From NCBI RefSeq assembly GCF_041381155.1, contig NC_091143.1, positions 29,513,331-29,577,330 on the forward strand: a stretch of DNA of 64,000 nt, written 5' to 3'. This document shows positions 25,801 through 35,710 of this stretch, one piece after another; position 1 is the stretch's first letter; each line of letters starts with the position of its first letter. The position numbers were made by a program, and so were the translations under genes. This DNA is from Argopecten irradians (taxonomy: Eukaryota > Mollusca > Bivalvia > Pectinida > Pectinidae). The notes beneath the pieces are model-generated. The model was not told where the DNA came from. It made no database searches and saw only the letters and a list, made by a program, of their open reading frames with translations.

Positions 25801-28265
25801 TAGTGATCGAACACTAAACAGTAGAGTCATTAGTTCAACGTTAACACAAGGAAACAGATAATACTATAAAAAGAGGAAAAAGTTCCAGTGTTCCAAGGAG
25901 ACACAGAAAGCAGATACTACAGTCTCTCAAAACATATAGCCATATACACAGCAACACATGGCATATATGTGAGGCCGTCCTTAAATGACCCTGGCTGTTA
26001 ATAGGTCGTTAGGTAAACCTTAAAAAACCGCAAAAATCAAACAAACAAAACAAACAAAAAACAAAGAAAAAAACCAAAAAAAACCGCGAAATTAAGTTGC
26101 CGCGAAATTAAGTTTGTTTATAGTATGTATTGCAATAGTAGTTTGATCATATCGTTGTATAGTGTTGTATTGTACTGTTCTATCGGCGCCCATATTAGTC
26201 TCGAACTTAATTATCGCCATCTCTCCCTTTGTACCATTTTCGATCTTTGCTATTAATTTTGTTATTTTCTCAACAAGTATGAATCCTTATACATAGTTGG
26301 GATTCTGGAAAGGAAATACGAGCGATGGAGAAGGAGGTTTCGTACCACTCGAAAGAATCTTAATGATAAAAGCCAGAAAGATAATTATTCATAAGCTTTA
26401 ATTTCTGTCTGGATTCACGCGGTTTGCGATAGTCGAAGCCTTCAGACACTCTAATAATAAAGAACCTACTGGACGTGAGGACCAGTCAGAAATAGATTGG
26501 TCAAGATGTTCAGAATACGGAACCCATATTTCACTCATCGCTAGTCTCGTGATTGTTCTGACCAGTATCGTCAAATCTGTCGATCATTTTCACCAGCTGT
26601 ACTGCAGCCCTTAACGACAGTATTAAGGTTTCACTCTTACTCCTGACCTACTAAAACAGTCTGATAGAATATACTTAGATACCGCAGATGAAAAAAGAAA
26701 CTGAAGAAAAGTGGTAATTCAGACACAGTTTTTAACAGAGATACAATTCTTTCGTTAATGAACATAGACGACATCACTTTAACGTCATGTGGCCTTTGCA
26801 TATAAACACATTATTTCGTCTGCAAGTTAAAGAAATTTTGAGAATTTGTTACCAAAGATTGCATTGAAAGATATATTTCTTAATTCGTTTTTCATTCTAA
26901 GATGTTTTCAAAAACTATTTTTTTTCGCTAATTTCAGCAGTAAATACCCTCACCATGCATGCAATGAACAATAAAAAGTAGTGTTTTGTGACGTTAATGC
27001 TATACCTTAAAAAATGGACAAACTAAAAAAGGAATGGTAATGCGTTTACATTCCTAAGGTAAACACAAACCACGATTACGATACTATTAAGGAGTAGCTG
27101 TGATGTATAAGAGACATCATTCGATTTGGCACAAGCAATGTATTCCGTTTGTTTGTTTGTTTGATTTATTAACGTCCTATTAACAGCTATGGTCATGTAA
27201 GGACGGCCTCCCATGCATGCGGTGTGCCGCGTGTATGTTGTGCGAGGTGAGTGTACTGGGAGACTGCGGCACGTTCGTGTTGTGTCTTCTTGTATAGTGG
27301 AACTGTTGCCCTTTTTATAGTGCTATATCACTGAAGCATGCCGCCGAAGACACCAAGCAACACACCCCACCCGGTCACATTATACTGACAACGGGCGAAC
27401 CAGTCGTCCCACTCCCTGTATGCTGAACGCTAAGCAGGAGCAGAAACTACCACTTTTATAGACTTTGGTGTGTCTCGGCCAGGGGACAGAACCCAGAGCC
27501 TTCCTCACAGGGGCGAACGCTCAACTCAAGGCCAAAAGTGAGGCGGTGCCAAGGGAGGCATTAGGAAAGATAAAGTCAGTTAGGAAGAAGAGAAAAGATA
27601 AGATCCTAAATTTAGTCGCCTTTTACGATCATGCAATAGGGGCAGCAGGTAAAAAAAAGATTTTATCATTATTTTGCATTTATTTTGTTTCTGCAATTAC
27701 TCAGAGAAAGTGATAAATTTGTTAATTACTTATAAATAACAGCACTTAATTAATGAATTAATATTGAGTTATTCGAAAAACATACTTTGAGTACTTAAGG
27801 AATCAACACAATGTTCATGACCATTTTCTCCCAGAGTTCATTGCGATTCGCTGATTTCACATTCGTGAATGTGGTGACCGCAATGACCCCTGGGAGAGAT
27901 TGTGCGCATATGACTTATACAATCCAGGAATAAAAAAGAATGAAAAATTGCGAGAAAAGACAAATTAATACGCGAGATTCCATCGTTTGGGAAAATTTTG
28001 AAAGGATAGGGGCTTCCGTCTTTTTGTGAAATATAAGTCAACCTAATAACATATTAGCGTATGCATTACGGCCTAAAGGTCCCCTGTTTTTTATAAATGA
28101 ATGCCATGGATCGATCGGGGGCAAGGCCTTTGACGCGAACAACCTGTCAGTGTCAATCTAACCCCAATCTTTGTCTTTCAGCTGATATTTGAAGCTTCTG
28201 CATTGCTCCATTATGGAAGTGACGTAGCGATAGATGACATTATCATCGATCCCCGCCCTGAACTT
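19719..28265 (+). CDS. Protein with two MAM domains (partial gene, six exons)
   Basis: MAM domains are extracellular adhesion modules of about 160 residues, found in meprins, receptor phosphatases and many mollusc secreted or membrane proteins. Six plus-strand exons with matching phases give two complete domains. Domain 1 is 19,719-19,856, 20,319-20,575 and 22,881-22,962; domain 2 is 24,056-24,193, 24,820-25,076 and 28,182-28,265. Each starts with 'CDFD.G.CGW' or 'CNFDQSMCMW', has the 'FWYHMNGVGIG' core, a 'W...DW' segment, and ends with 'A.DDI'. The first two exons of each triplet are identical in length (138 and 257 nt), so the triplet was duplicated. No signal peptide, transmembrane segment, start or stop was located, so the gene probably extends in one or both directions. 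A function beyond adhesion or matrix binding cannot be inferred. Confidence 0.85.
20319..20575 (+). CDS. MAM domain 1, exon b
   Basis: 257 nt after 'tttataacag', donor 'gtaagt'. Encodes 'GSYVYISGEE', a segment ending 'LSSPSFYL', 'LSFWYHMNGVGIGNLSVLV' and 'IWSKHGRQGPDWIQAVLNL', the central beta-sandwich strands of a MAM domain. Confidence 0.9.
20612..20712. mobile_element. 'TTTGCATATTACAGAGTTA' MITE, copy 2 (truncated)
   Basis: 'attccgaatttgcatatcac' 'agagttatctgccct' then 'ggtattgattatgacgtcat'. Left part only, 40 bp after a MAM exon donor. Confidence 0.6.
22881..22962 (+). CDS. MAM domain 1, exon c
   Basis: About 82 nt after 'ttatttacag', donor 'gtatgt'. Encodes 'IEFVASAKYHYSAIIAVDDI', the last two MAM strands. 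The usual final Cys shortly after the DDI motif is not visible in this exon. Confidence 0.8.
24056..24193 (+). CDS. MAM domain 2, exon a
   Basis: 138 nt after 'ttttatctag', donor 'gtacgt'. Encodes 'CNFDQSMCMWQQSTSDELDW' and then 'SSPDHTSGPSVDHTSG', equivalent to exon a of domain 1. The 'DHTSG' motif occurs twice. Confidence 0.87.
24401..24690. repeat. 68-bp tandem repeat, about four copies, in a MAM-gene intron
   Basis: The phrase 'gttccgaactgat' recurs at about 24,403 (degenerate), 24,471, 24,539 and 24,607, with a partial start at 24,675, a period of 68 bp. Unit bodies share 'atgatttgttatcatcaaca' and 'tccac.ag.ttggaccaat'. The copies differ at a few sites each. Confidence 0.85.
24820..25076 (+). 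CDS. MAM domain 2, exon b
   Basis: 257 nt after 'atcttttag', donor 'gtataa'. Encodes 'GHYLLLMGHEV', 'FTSTKMTFWYHMNGVGIGHI' and 'VIWSKDGRQSSDWLKAEVTL'. It has the same length and layout as exon b of domain 1. Confidence 0.9.
25397..25485. repeat. 31-bp tandem repeat, three copies
   Basis: Three near-identical units of 'caaatactgaacccgaagtt' plus a 'gacacattt' or 'aacacattt' segment. The array is short and lies in the large intron before the last MAM exon. Confidence 0.85.
25855..26060 (+). mobile_element. Long SINE family, 3' part only
   Basis: Forward remnant: 'actataaaaaga', 'gttccagtgttccaaggaga' and then 'aggccgtccttaaatgaccc', 'tggctgttaataggtcg' and an A-rich end with 'caaacaaacaaaac' runs. 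The head is missing or unrecognisable. Confidence 0.65.
27145..27650 (-). mobile_element. Long SINE family, most complete copy (reverse)
   Basis: Read on the minus strand it begins near 27,650, has a tRNA-like head with a B-box-like 'gggttctgtcccctggccga', a body with 'gctcctgcttagcgttcagc' and 'gccgttgtcagt'-type blocks, and the tail 'ccttacatgacc..agctgttaataggacg' ending in an A-rich 'aataaatcaaacaaac'. About 500 bp. It has no open reading frame of substance and is the best reference for the family in this window. Confidence 0.75.
27825..27901. mobile_element. Foldback element, second copy
   Basis: 'tctcccagagttcattgcg' at left is answered by 'cgcaatgacccctgggaga' at right, the same termini as the nested element at 10,663-10,730. 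The centre also contains a shorter inverted pair ('cacattcgtgaatgtg'). Confidence 0.6.
28182..28265 (+). CDS. MAM domain 2, exon c
   Basis: 84 nt after 'ttgtctttcag', donor 'gtaagt'. Encodes 'LIFEASALLHYGSDVAIDDI' and 'IIDPRPEL', the end of the second MAM domain. No terminal Cys is visible before the donor. Any later exon was not found. Confidence 0.82.
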
Positions 28266-28310
28266 GTAAGTCAAATGTTTTGCAGCTTGAAAAAGAAATA
28301 TTCTATCCAT

Positions 28311-28472
28311 TCAACATGTCATTGCATAATTCAGAGGAATTTGAATTTTACTTTTAATGACGTACGCTTAACCAACATATACCAATTGAATTCAACATGT
28401 CATTGCATAATTCAGAGGAATTTGAATTTTACTTTTAATGACGTACGCTTAACCAACATATACCAATTGAAT
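28311..28472. repeat. 81-bp perfect tandem duplication
   Basis: Two adjacent copies beginning 'tcaacatgtcattgcataat' and ending 'acatataccaattgaat' show no difference by eye, so the event is recent. It sits just after the last MAM exon and by chance lengthens an open frame there. Confidence 0.9.
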
Positions 28473-28690
28473 GTGCTACACCGCCGACAAATGACAATTT
28501 TATCTATTAAAACAGGCATAGTTGAAAATAGGCCTTCTTCAGAAGCAAAAGTTACATACTTTACACGTACACCACCATTAAAAATATTTAGCTTCTTATT
28601 TTACTTCAAAATGAAAAGTTAAAATCGATCAATTGCATCCCGACAAAACCGTGGCGGTGTGCTTCAAATGGAATAAAGCATCGGTTGCGC
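28473..28690 (-). mobile_element. 'GATGCTCCACCGC' MITE, degraded reverse copy
   Basis: The reverse strand carries 'gggatgcaattgatc', 'gaagtaaaat', 'taatggtggtgtacgtgtaa' and an end 'tcggcggtgtagca', the same order as the right part of 34,431-34,782. Confidence 0.6.
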
Positions 28691-28769
28691 ATGTCTCAAA
28701 AGCAAAACACTAAAAGTAAACGTATATATATGTCTTGATTACTTTAGTAGCCAAGTATATATTTAGAGC

Positions 28770-28849
28770 CTTTGAGACCGAGTAGTTAAGATGTTCCGAC
28801 ATATTACCAGAAAACATCCATATCTCGGTAGGAGCTTAAATACCATATG
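28770..28849 (+). mobile_element. Short SINE, head half, split by a DNA element
   Basis: 'accgagtagttaagatgttc' followed by 'cgacatattacc' matches the tRNA-like head of the short SINE at 50,892-51,097. It is cut at 'catatg', where a TIR element begins. The tail half continues at 29,896. Confidence 0.7.
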
Positions 28850-29895
28850 TACGATGGCCCATACCAGCCGACATGGCAACTGCTTTACTCAACTGTAGTT
28901 GTACACATATTTGTGGTGACTTATGACAACTGCTTAAGAAAAAATCAATTGCCAACATGATTTGTCATTTTACTCGTTTGGCTACTGCTTTACTAAAGTA
29001 ACTGTTTTGTCATTCTTACGCCGATATCTATCTGAGTTTGACGCTGTACACGTGTGCTGATTAAATGACCTTTGAAACCAAAACGATATTTTACGACAGT
29101 TTTCTTGGTAGAATCATTGGTAGGTGACACAATCTGTGTCTACTGTTGACGTTTGAATGAAAATAGGCTTTCTGTGAAGTAACTATATATGCGTTAAATA
29201 AAATTTAATACTCCTGTTTATTCATCTTTAATAATATCAGGTATTATGTGAAAATTTGGTTTTTCCCTAGGTAGGGGCATATAATGAGAAATTTATGTTG
29301 GGTGATGTCTGCATTGAAATTGCTTCCCTCCTAGACTGGCTACCAGTCCCTAGTATATTGGAAAAAAATCACAGAAATTTGGCTCGATTTTTTGTGTCTC
29401 TACTACATGTCTGAATTAGTTTGAAACTAAGGGGAGATAATCTAGCTATCATTTGGTTGTCCCCCTTCCTAGGGATGTAACCTCTCCCCATCCGGCTCCA
29501 AAATTATTTAGCGTTACTTACCGTACAATAACTTTTTACCACCTATGGCTATGTTATTTGTATATAACTGTAATCGCCTTTGTTTGGTAAAGTGTCGTAA
29601 AACATAATTTTGATTTCAAAGGTCACACCTGTACGGCGTCAAACTCGGCTTGATATCGGTGTGGAATGTTAATTGTCTCAAAAGTTAGACACTCGCCAAA
29701 ACGGCTGATATGGACCTCACGTAAGGATGACAAGACAGTTTCTTTAGTAAAGCAGTTGCCAAACGAGTAAAATGACAAAACATGTTGGCAATTGTTTTTT
29801 TTTACTAAAGCAGTTGACAATCACCACCAATGTGTGCTCAACTGCAGTTTTATTTAGTAAAGCAGTTGCCATGTCGGCTGATATGGGCCATCGTA
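28850..29895. mobile_element. About 1.05-kb TIR element inserted in a SINE, 6-bp flanking repeat
   Basis: The ends are inverted copies: left 'tacgatggcccatac', then 'cagccgacatggcaactgct'; right, in reverse, 'tacgatggcccatat' and the same continuation. The similarity extends in blocks to about 300 bp on each side (28,850-29,105 against 29,588-29,895). 'catatg' flanks both ends (28,844-28,849 and 29,896-29,901). I see no transposase frame, so it is non-autonomous. The termini contain tandem variants of 'ttactaaagcagttg'. Confidence 0.75.
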
Positions 29896-31104
29896 CATAT
29901 GGGACAGTTGTCAGTTTCTAACTGTTCGTACTTTTTCTCGGGATATTCTGACTTTCCTTCAACTCATAAACCTGATCCGTCCTTAATGACTCTGAACATG
30001 GACGGTGCGCCAATCAAACAAAAGCAAACATATGCATACGTAATTAACTAGTATTATGCAGTGTCAGCGGTGTAATGTCTTTAAACATATGTATTGCTAC
30101 ATAGTTATTGGTAAAGAGTTCGACATATGTGCTACTTTCAATACTTTCTGTTTATCTTCCAGTAAGGAGAGCCAGCAGAGAACAGTCACTTAATCCACTC
30201 GTATAAAGAGTGCTTTAACACCATGTGTTCCAGGCAATTTGTGTTTTGCTTTTATATTAAAATTAATTAAAAAAACAATATTTCACATGTTTGCTTACAA
30301 TTCGAATTGATAGTTATCATTGACGAAAATGGGTTGTGAACGATTCGAGTATTATATTCTTTAAGATAATGTTAATGTATTGAAGTAAACTTAATATCAA
30401 ATACAGGGGTTTCGAGATACCAAAGTGATGTGGCTAAAGTACGATTTGACGTCGATTAGACCCACCTTCCGGTAATTGACAGATCGCCAGCTGTCAATCA
30501 AACAGCGCGGGTACCGCAAGTGACTTTACATTTTGTATTGTGTATACTACGATATTTGCTCTGACATTGAAGGGGTACACATCCGTGTAATTTCTTCACA
30601 TGTTATACCCGATATTGAATTCCTATAGTAATAGTCTGCATTTACCATCATTTTACAATGATATGGACATATATTGTGACATCATGATAAAGACAGAGAT
30701 ATACCATCAGGACTCGAAGACGGTACACAAAAAATGTCGGGATATTTTATGACAAAAAAGGCTTTATGGATCACCACTGTAATGGAAAGTCTCTTCATTT
30801 CGCTGTCTAGACTGATATTGTTCTATATTAACACTGATATTATTCTCAACAACTAAATATATCGTTATCATTGTATGATAATACCGAAAAAGGCGGAAAT
30901 ATTCTGTTATGGGGCGATCACTTGGAACCAATATTGGCAGCAAAAAATCGCGTCTTCCCGCATAACCTCGGATCACCTCAGTCTCGATAACAGGCGATGC
31001 GTTCCGTTTGAACCAGTTGTTGAATCTAAGAGCTGACAAAGACGGTATGCTAAGAAAACAATTACAGTATTTTACTGAAAAAATAAAGGTTGTGACAAAA
31101 GGAA
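29841..31104. repeat. Tandem duplication, copy 1 (1,264 bp)
   Basis: Starts inside the right TIR of the DNA element ('actgcagttttatttagtaa') and holds the SINE tail ('gatccgtccttaatgactct') and about 1 kb of unannotated sequence. Copy 2 follows directly. About ten substitutions and two small gaps separate the copies, so identity is near 99% by eye. A minus-strand open frame in each copy (30,764-31,039; 32,024-32,389) shows no family I recognise. Confidence 0.9.
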
Positions 31105-32364
31105 ACTGCAGTTTTATTTAGTAAAGCAGTTGCCATGTCGGCTGATATGGGCCATCGTACATATGGGACAGTTGTCAGTTTCTAACTGTTCGTACTTTTT
31201 CTCGGGATATTCTGACTTTCCTTCAACTCATAAACCTGATCCGTCCTTAATGACTCTGAACATGGACGGTGCGCCAATCAAACAAAAGCAAACATATGCA
31301 TACGTAATTAACTAGTATGCAGTGTCAGCGGTGTAATGTCTTTAAACATATGTATTGCTACATAGTTATTGGTAAAGAGTTCGACATATGTGCTACTTTC
31401 AATACTTTCTGTTTATCTTCCAGTAAGGAGAGCCAGCAGAGAACAGTCACTTAATCCACTCGTACAAAGAGTGCTTCAACACCATGTGTTCCAGGCAATT
31501 TGTGTTTTGCTTTTATATTAAAATTAATTAAAAAAACAATATTTCACATGTTTGCTTACAATTCGAATTGATAGTTATCATTGACGAAAATGGGCTGTGA
31601 ACGATTCGAGTATTATATTCTTTAAGATAATGTTAATGTATTGAAGTAAACTTAATATCAAATACAGGGGTTTCGAGATACCAAAGTGATGTGGCTAAAG
31701 TACGATTTGACGTCGATTAGACCCACCTTCCGGTAATTGACAGATCGCCAGCTGTCAATCAAACAGCGCGGGTACCGCAAGTGACTTTACATTTTGTATT
31801 GTGTATACTACGATATTTGCTCTGACATTGAAGGGGTACACATCCGTGTAATTTCTTCACATGTTATACCCGATATTGAATTCCTATAGTAATAGTCTGC
31901 ATTTACCATCATTTTACAATGATATGGACATATATTGTGACATCATGATAAAGACAGAGATATACCATCAGGACTCGAAGACGGTACACAAAAATGTCGG
32001 GATATTTTATGACAAAAAAGGCTTTATGGATCACCACTGTAATGGAAAGTCTCTTCATTTCGCTGTCTAGACTGATATTGTTCTATATTAACACTGATAT
32101 TATTCTCAACAACTAAATATATCGTTATCATTGTATGATAATACCGAAAAAGGCGGAAATATTCTGTTATGGGGCGATCACTTGGAACCAATATTGGCAG
32201 CAAAAAATCGCGACTTCCCGCATAACCTCGGAACACCTCAGTCTCGATAACAGGCGATACGTTCCGTTTGAACCAGCTGTTGAATCTAAGAGCTGACAAA
32301 GACGGTATGCTAAGAAAACAATTACAGTATTTTTCTGAAAAAATGAAGGTTGTGACAAAAGGAA
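31105..32364. repeat. Tandem duplication, copy 2 (1,260 bp)
   Basis: Begins with the same 'actgcagttttatttagtaa' and ends at 'ggttgtgacaaaaggaaa', where unique sequence resumes. It is 4 bp shorter than copy 1 through a 3-bp and a 1-bp gap. Confidence 0.9.
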
Positions 32365-35300
32365 AAGTCTTCATTTCCACAGAAAACAATAAGGGAAATA
32401 ACTTTGAATATGTAAAGGTTATGAGGGAATAATGCTAATTGTGCGTGGTCAAATTATGTTATCCCGGCGTATTACATAATTTACACATGCTTAATTACCA
32501 TTACATTACCATAACATTATCAAAATGAAAACATATTCCTTTAATATACTTAATCTGCGTTTTAAAAAACTTTTCCAACGATTTATTTTCTCGATTTTCT
32601 CCTCCACAACGAAACATGCAAAATGTAATCTCACACGAAAATTGATCAACAATATTAAGGTATATTATATCATTTATTTAGATCGATATTAATCAAAAGT
32701 ATTCTTATCAAGTACTTTCGTTTGGAAAAAAAGACAATGCGCCATATACAAGCCTAGCTTAAACACACAAACTACGGTATACTAAAGGGCACTAAACAAC
32801 ATCATGCAAATGTTGGTAAGGGAAATGATTAAGTCCAAGTTGTTTAAAACAGAAACAGGCTGTGGTAAGGTTTATTGTAGTTTGATTATTATTCCCCAAT
32901 CGATGACTATTATTATGGTTTTCTGTTAATTCTTTCTCGGGGAAGTGGTTTATTACAATCGACAGTGTGCACCATGTCTAAAACCCGAGGATCGACGTGG
33001 GATAATTGTCTTTTATTAAGTAAATGTGTTAACTTTAAGGTAATTCAATTCTTAAAACGTTTGATACTAATTTTGTGCAGAAACATTTTCTGTATTTGTC
33101 ACCGCCTTATTATTCGTCTATATACTTTTTTCATATTAGGTGTCGCTTGATGAGGGCGATATTCTTATTGTTATATATGATCATCCTTTAGGCTATATCT
33201 GATACAGAATTTGTTATTTACTACGTGTATGTTCTCGTCATGAGATAAGGCAGGTTGGGTTTAACCAATAAGGGGTTGCCATGTCCGCCGTGTCTCGTAG
33301 CATCATTACACGCCCAGTCATGCTGCATCCTAAGTAAGCGAAGATGGATGTCCAGCAGGGCATTTATATCCCATACAACTAAATACGTTCGGAATACTCG
33401 ATTGGTGTCTATAGAGTGCATATCATCTTAAAATATATCGAAAACTCGGTGAACTGAGTATTATATATCGTATGCTACTGTATGGTTTTATCTATGCTTG
33501 CAACCCGACAGCTTAAACTTGGTTATGTTTTAATCATTGGTTATCCTTATTCAAAAAGAAATTGGAATATAACAAATATATTGTAATTATTTACGTCATT
33601 TAATGTATGGATCTATGAACGTAAGAAATCAAGAAATACAAAAATGTGTAAATTCTCATTCCCTTGAGATCCCCTAGACTACTAGCTTAAGTTGCGTCAT
33701 TCCTGCTCGTTCATATAAAGAGATTGACCTACCAGACACTGGTGGCACCGTACAACACGACATATTCCACGTCTGATCACTCATCGATCTCAACGACAAC
33801 GTTAGTCTCAAGATGCCTATACGTACACGATTTATATTGACGGATGCTTAAGTGGGCTTTGTCAACAGAAGATTCGCCTATTTTAAGGAATTATTTCAGT
33901 GTAAAATCAGAAATAATCGATGTGCAAGCTGTGGAGTAATAGTGAAACATACGTTCATGTAAAGATAAACACATACGGAATCTGTGTCATCCAAGACCTT
34001 ATAGATGTGAACATTACGTAACTGATGTCTTATCGATTTTCCGATTTTGGATTTTTAGCAATAATTGTTGGTTACATCAACCGCCAGACAGAACTAGAAC
34101 AGAATGGTGCTGATATGTAGCCTGTCTATTAAATCAACAAAGATGTTAAGAAATATTTCACGGGCGATATAGTTCCTTATTTATCATGAACGCTGAATTG
34201 GCGGCTGGTGTGAATGTAAATGGCCAATGAGCAATAGCAGCAAACAGAACTGTGTAATTTCATACCCTGAGATGGATCTAGTTGAAAAATTTAACAGCTA
34301 CTTATGGCCGAAAAAGTCGTGGAATTTTAATAGATGTTTCTTCAACATTCATTAATTCAGGGCAATATAGACAGCATATATTTACATTATCTACGAAGAG
34401 GAACTATATTTAGTGTATTAAGTATCCTTTAAAGATGCTCCACCGCCGACAGAGCATAAATGATATTAATCATTGGAACAATAATTGGTGTTTAATCATG
34501 TATATATATGCCTAATTAACACAAAAAATAATATAATGCCTTTGGTGCATGCGCAATCAGTACTTCATTCCATATAGGATATAGTGTCACTGATTTCTTT
34601 CGGGATGCAATTAATTAGTTTTCATATTTTAAACTTGAAGTAAAATTAGAATCTCAAACTTTTCAATGTTGGTAATGGTGTAAAGTAAGTAACTTTTGTA
34701 AATGAAGAAAAATACTAAATCGTTTGCTCCTGTTTTTTAAAGTGAAAAAATACCATTTGCCAGCGGTGGAGCATCTTTAATATTACCATCACTAAAATCA
34801 GAAATAGATTGGGTGTATCGATTGGCTTCAATTTTGGACATAAACCGCATCTTTAAAAGATAATTGTTAAATAGTTTCTTGAATAAAAAGTTATAGAATT
34901 TGGGGAAAATATAAAATAATTACATTTTTGCGTGAATTATTACATGCAATACTGATTTTGATCATTTTGAATATCTTTATTCAAGAAACTTTTTTTTTTT
35001 AAATTCAAGAATTTCAACATCTCTATATACATTATGTCATGCATTGCAAAGAAAAAATGTGTTGCTTTAATCAACCCGAATTGATTTGTAACCAGACGCT
35101 ACCTCTATGCTGAAATGCAACATCAGTTAACTTGAAAACAGGAAAGGATTTGCTGCGAACGAGGAGAATTGGCAGTCACAGCGAGCACGCTATATTTGAT
35201 ATCTAAGGGGACTTCGTCTCTCTATTTCTTGCATACTGGCGACAAGCGTTGACGAGGATACCAGCTCAGACGCGTTTACTTCAAGAAATCAAGCTTGTTT

Positions 35301-35624
35301 TCAGCTGATAGACATTGTAACGTTATGCATGGAAACCAAATCTATATGTAATTGGATGTTTGTTTGTGTAAGTCAGTGTTGTGTATCTGACCACCAAGCT
35401 TTCATGAGAAGGAGTAAATAAAACTATTGTCATTAAATTATTAGATTTCAATCAACCACTGATTCTTACGAGAACACAAAGCTCAATATTTTCTTATGTG
35501 AAACAAAATCAACGGTGATTATCAGTATTATTATCTAAAGAATTCTGTGAATTCCGAGTCTTGGTTTCTAGGTATTGTTTACCTTACCTTGTGATAACAT
35601 ATAAATAAGAACAAGAAGATCAAA
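32365..35624. other. Intergenic stretch upstream of Hv1
   Basis: Contains a degraded palindrome relative (about 32,395-32,525) and one full MITE (34,431-34,782). No exon is recognisable. The 5' untranslated exon(s) and promoter of the plus-strand Hv1 gene probably lie in the last kilobase. A possible acceptor 'tggtttctag' at about 35,571 would place the start codon about 54 nt into an exon. I cannot name a core promoter. Confidence 0.4.
34431..34782 (+). mobile_element. 'GATGCTCCACCGC' MITE, fullest copy
   Basis: About 350 bp with terminal inverted repeats 'aagatgctccaccgc' and 'gcggtggagcatctt'. Internal blocks 'ttcattccatatagga', 'atgcaattaattag' and 'ttggtaatggtgtaaagtaa' recur in partial copies at 28,473, 41,450, 48,054 and 56,433. 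No coding capacity. Confidence 0.75.
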
Positions 35625-35710
35625 ATGGCCCTAGTCATGGAAGACAAGGAGTCGCTGGAAAAACTGTCCTTGGCAGCTGAACACGGAAGTACAGAACCAG
35701 AAATCAAAAG
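35625..35710 (+). CDS. HVCN1: Hv1 exon 1 (start codon, cytosolic N-terminus)
   Basis: 86 nt from the ATG to donor 'gtatga'. Encodes '[20 protein letters not shown]' and eight more residues, an acidic cytosolic tail. The context 'atcaaaatgg' has A at -3 and G at +4. A second in-frame Met lies four codons on. Intron 1 is about 7 kb. Confidence 0.85.

Noticed and set aside
28203-28622. 139-codon plus-strand open frame
   Set aside because: It is the last MAM exon read through its donor into the perfect 81-bp tandem repeat; the length is an artefact of that repeat.
30764-32389. Minus-strand frames of 91 and 121 codons in the tandem duplication
   Set aside because: Present in both copies only because the DNA is duplicated; no start context, splice signals or recognised domain.
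33700-33850. TATA-like 'catataaag' followed by a short ATG frame
   Set aside because: The frame has only 13 codons and TATA-like strings are common at this base composition.
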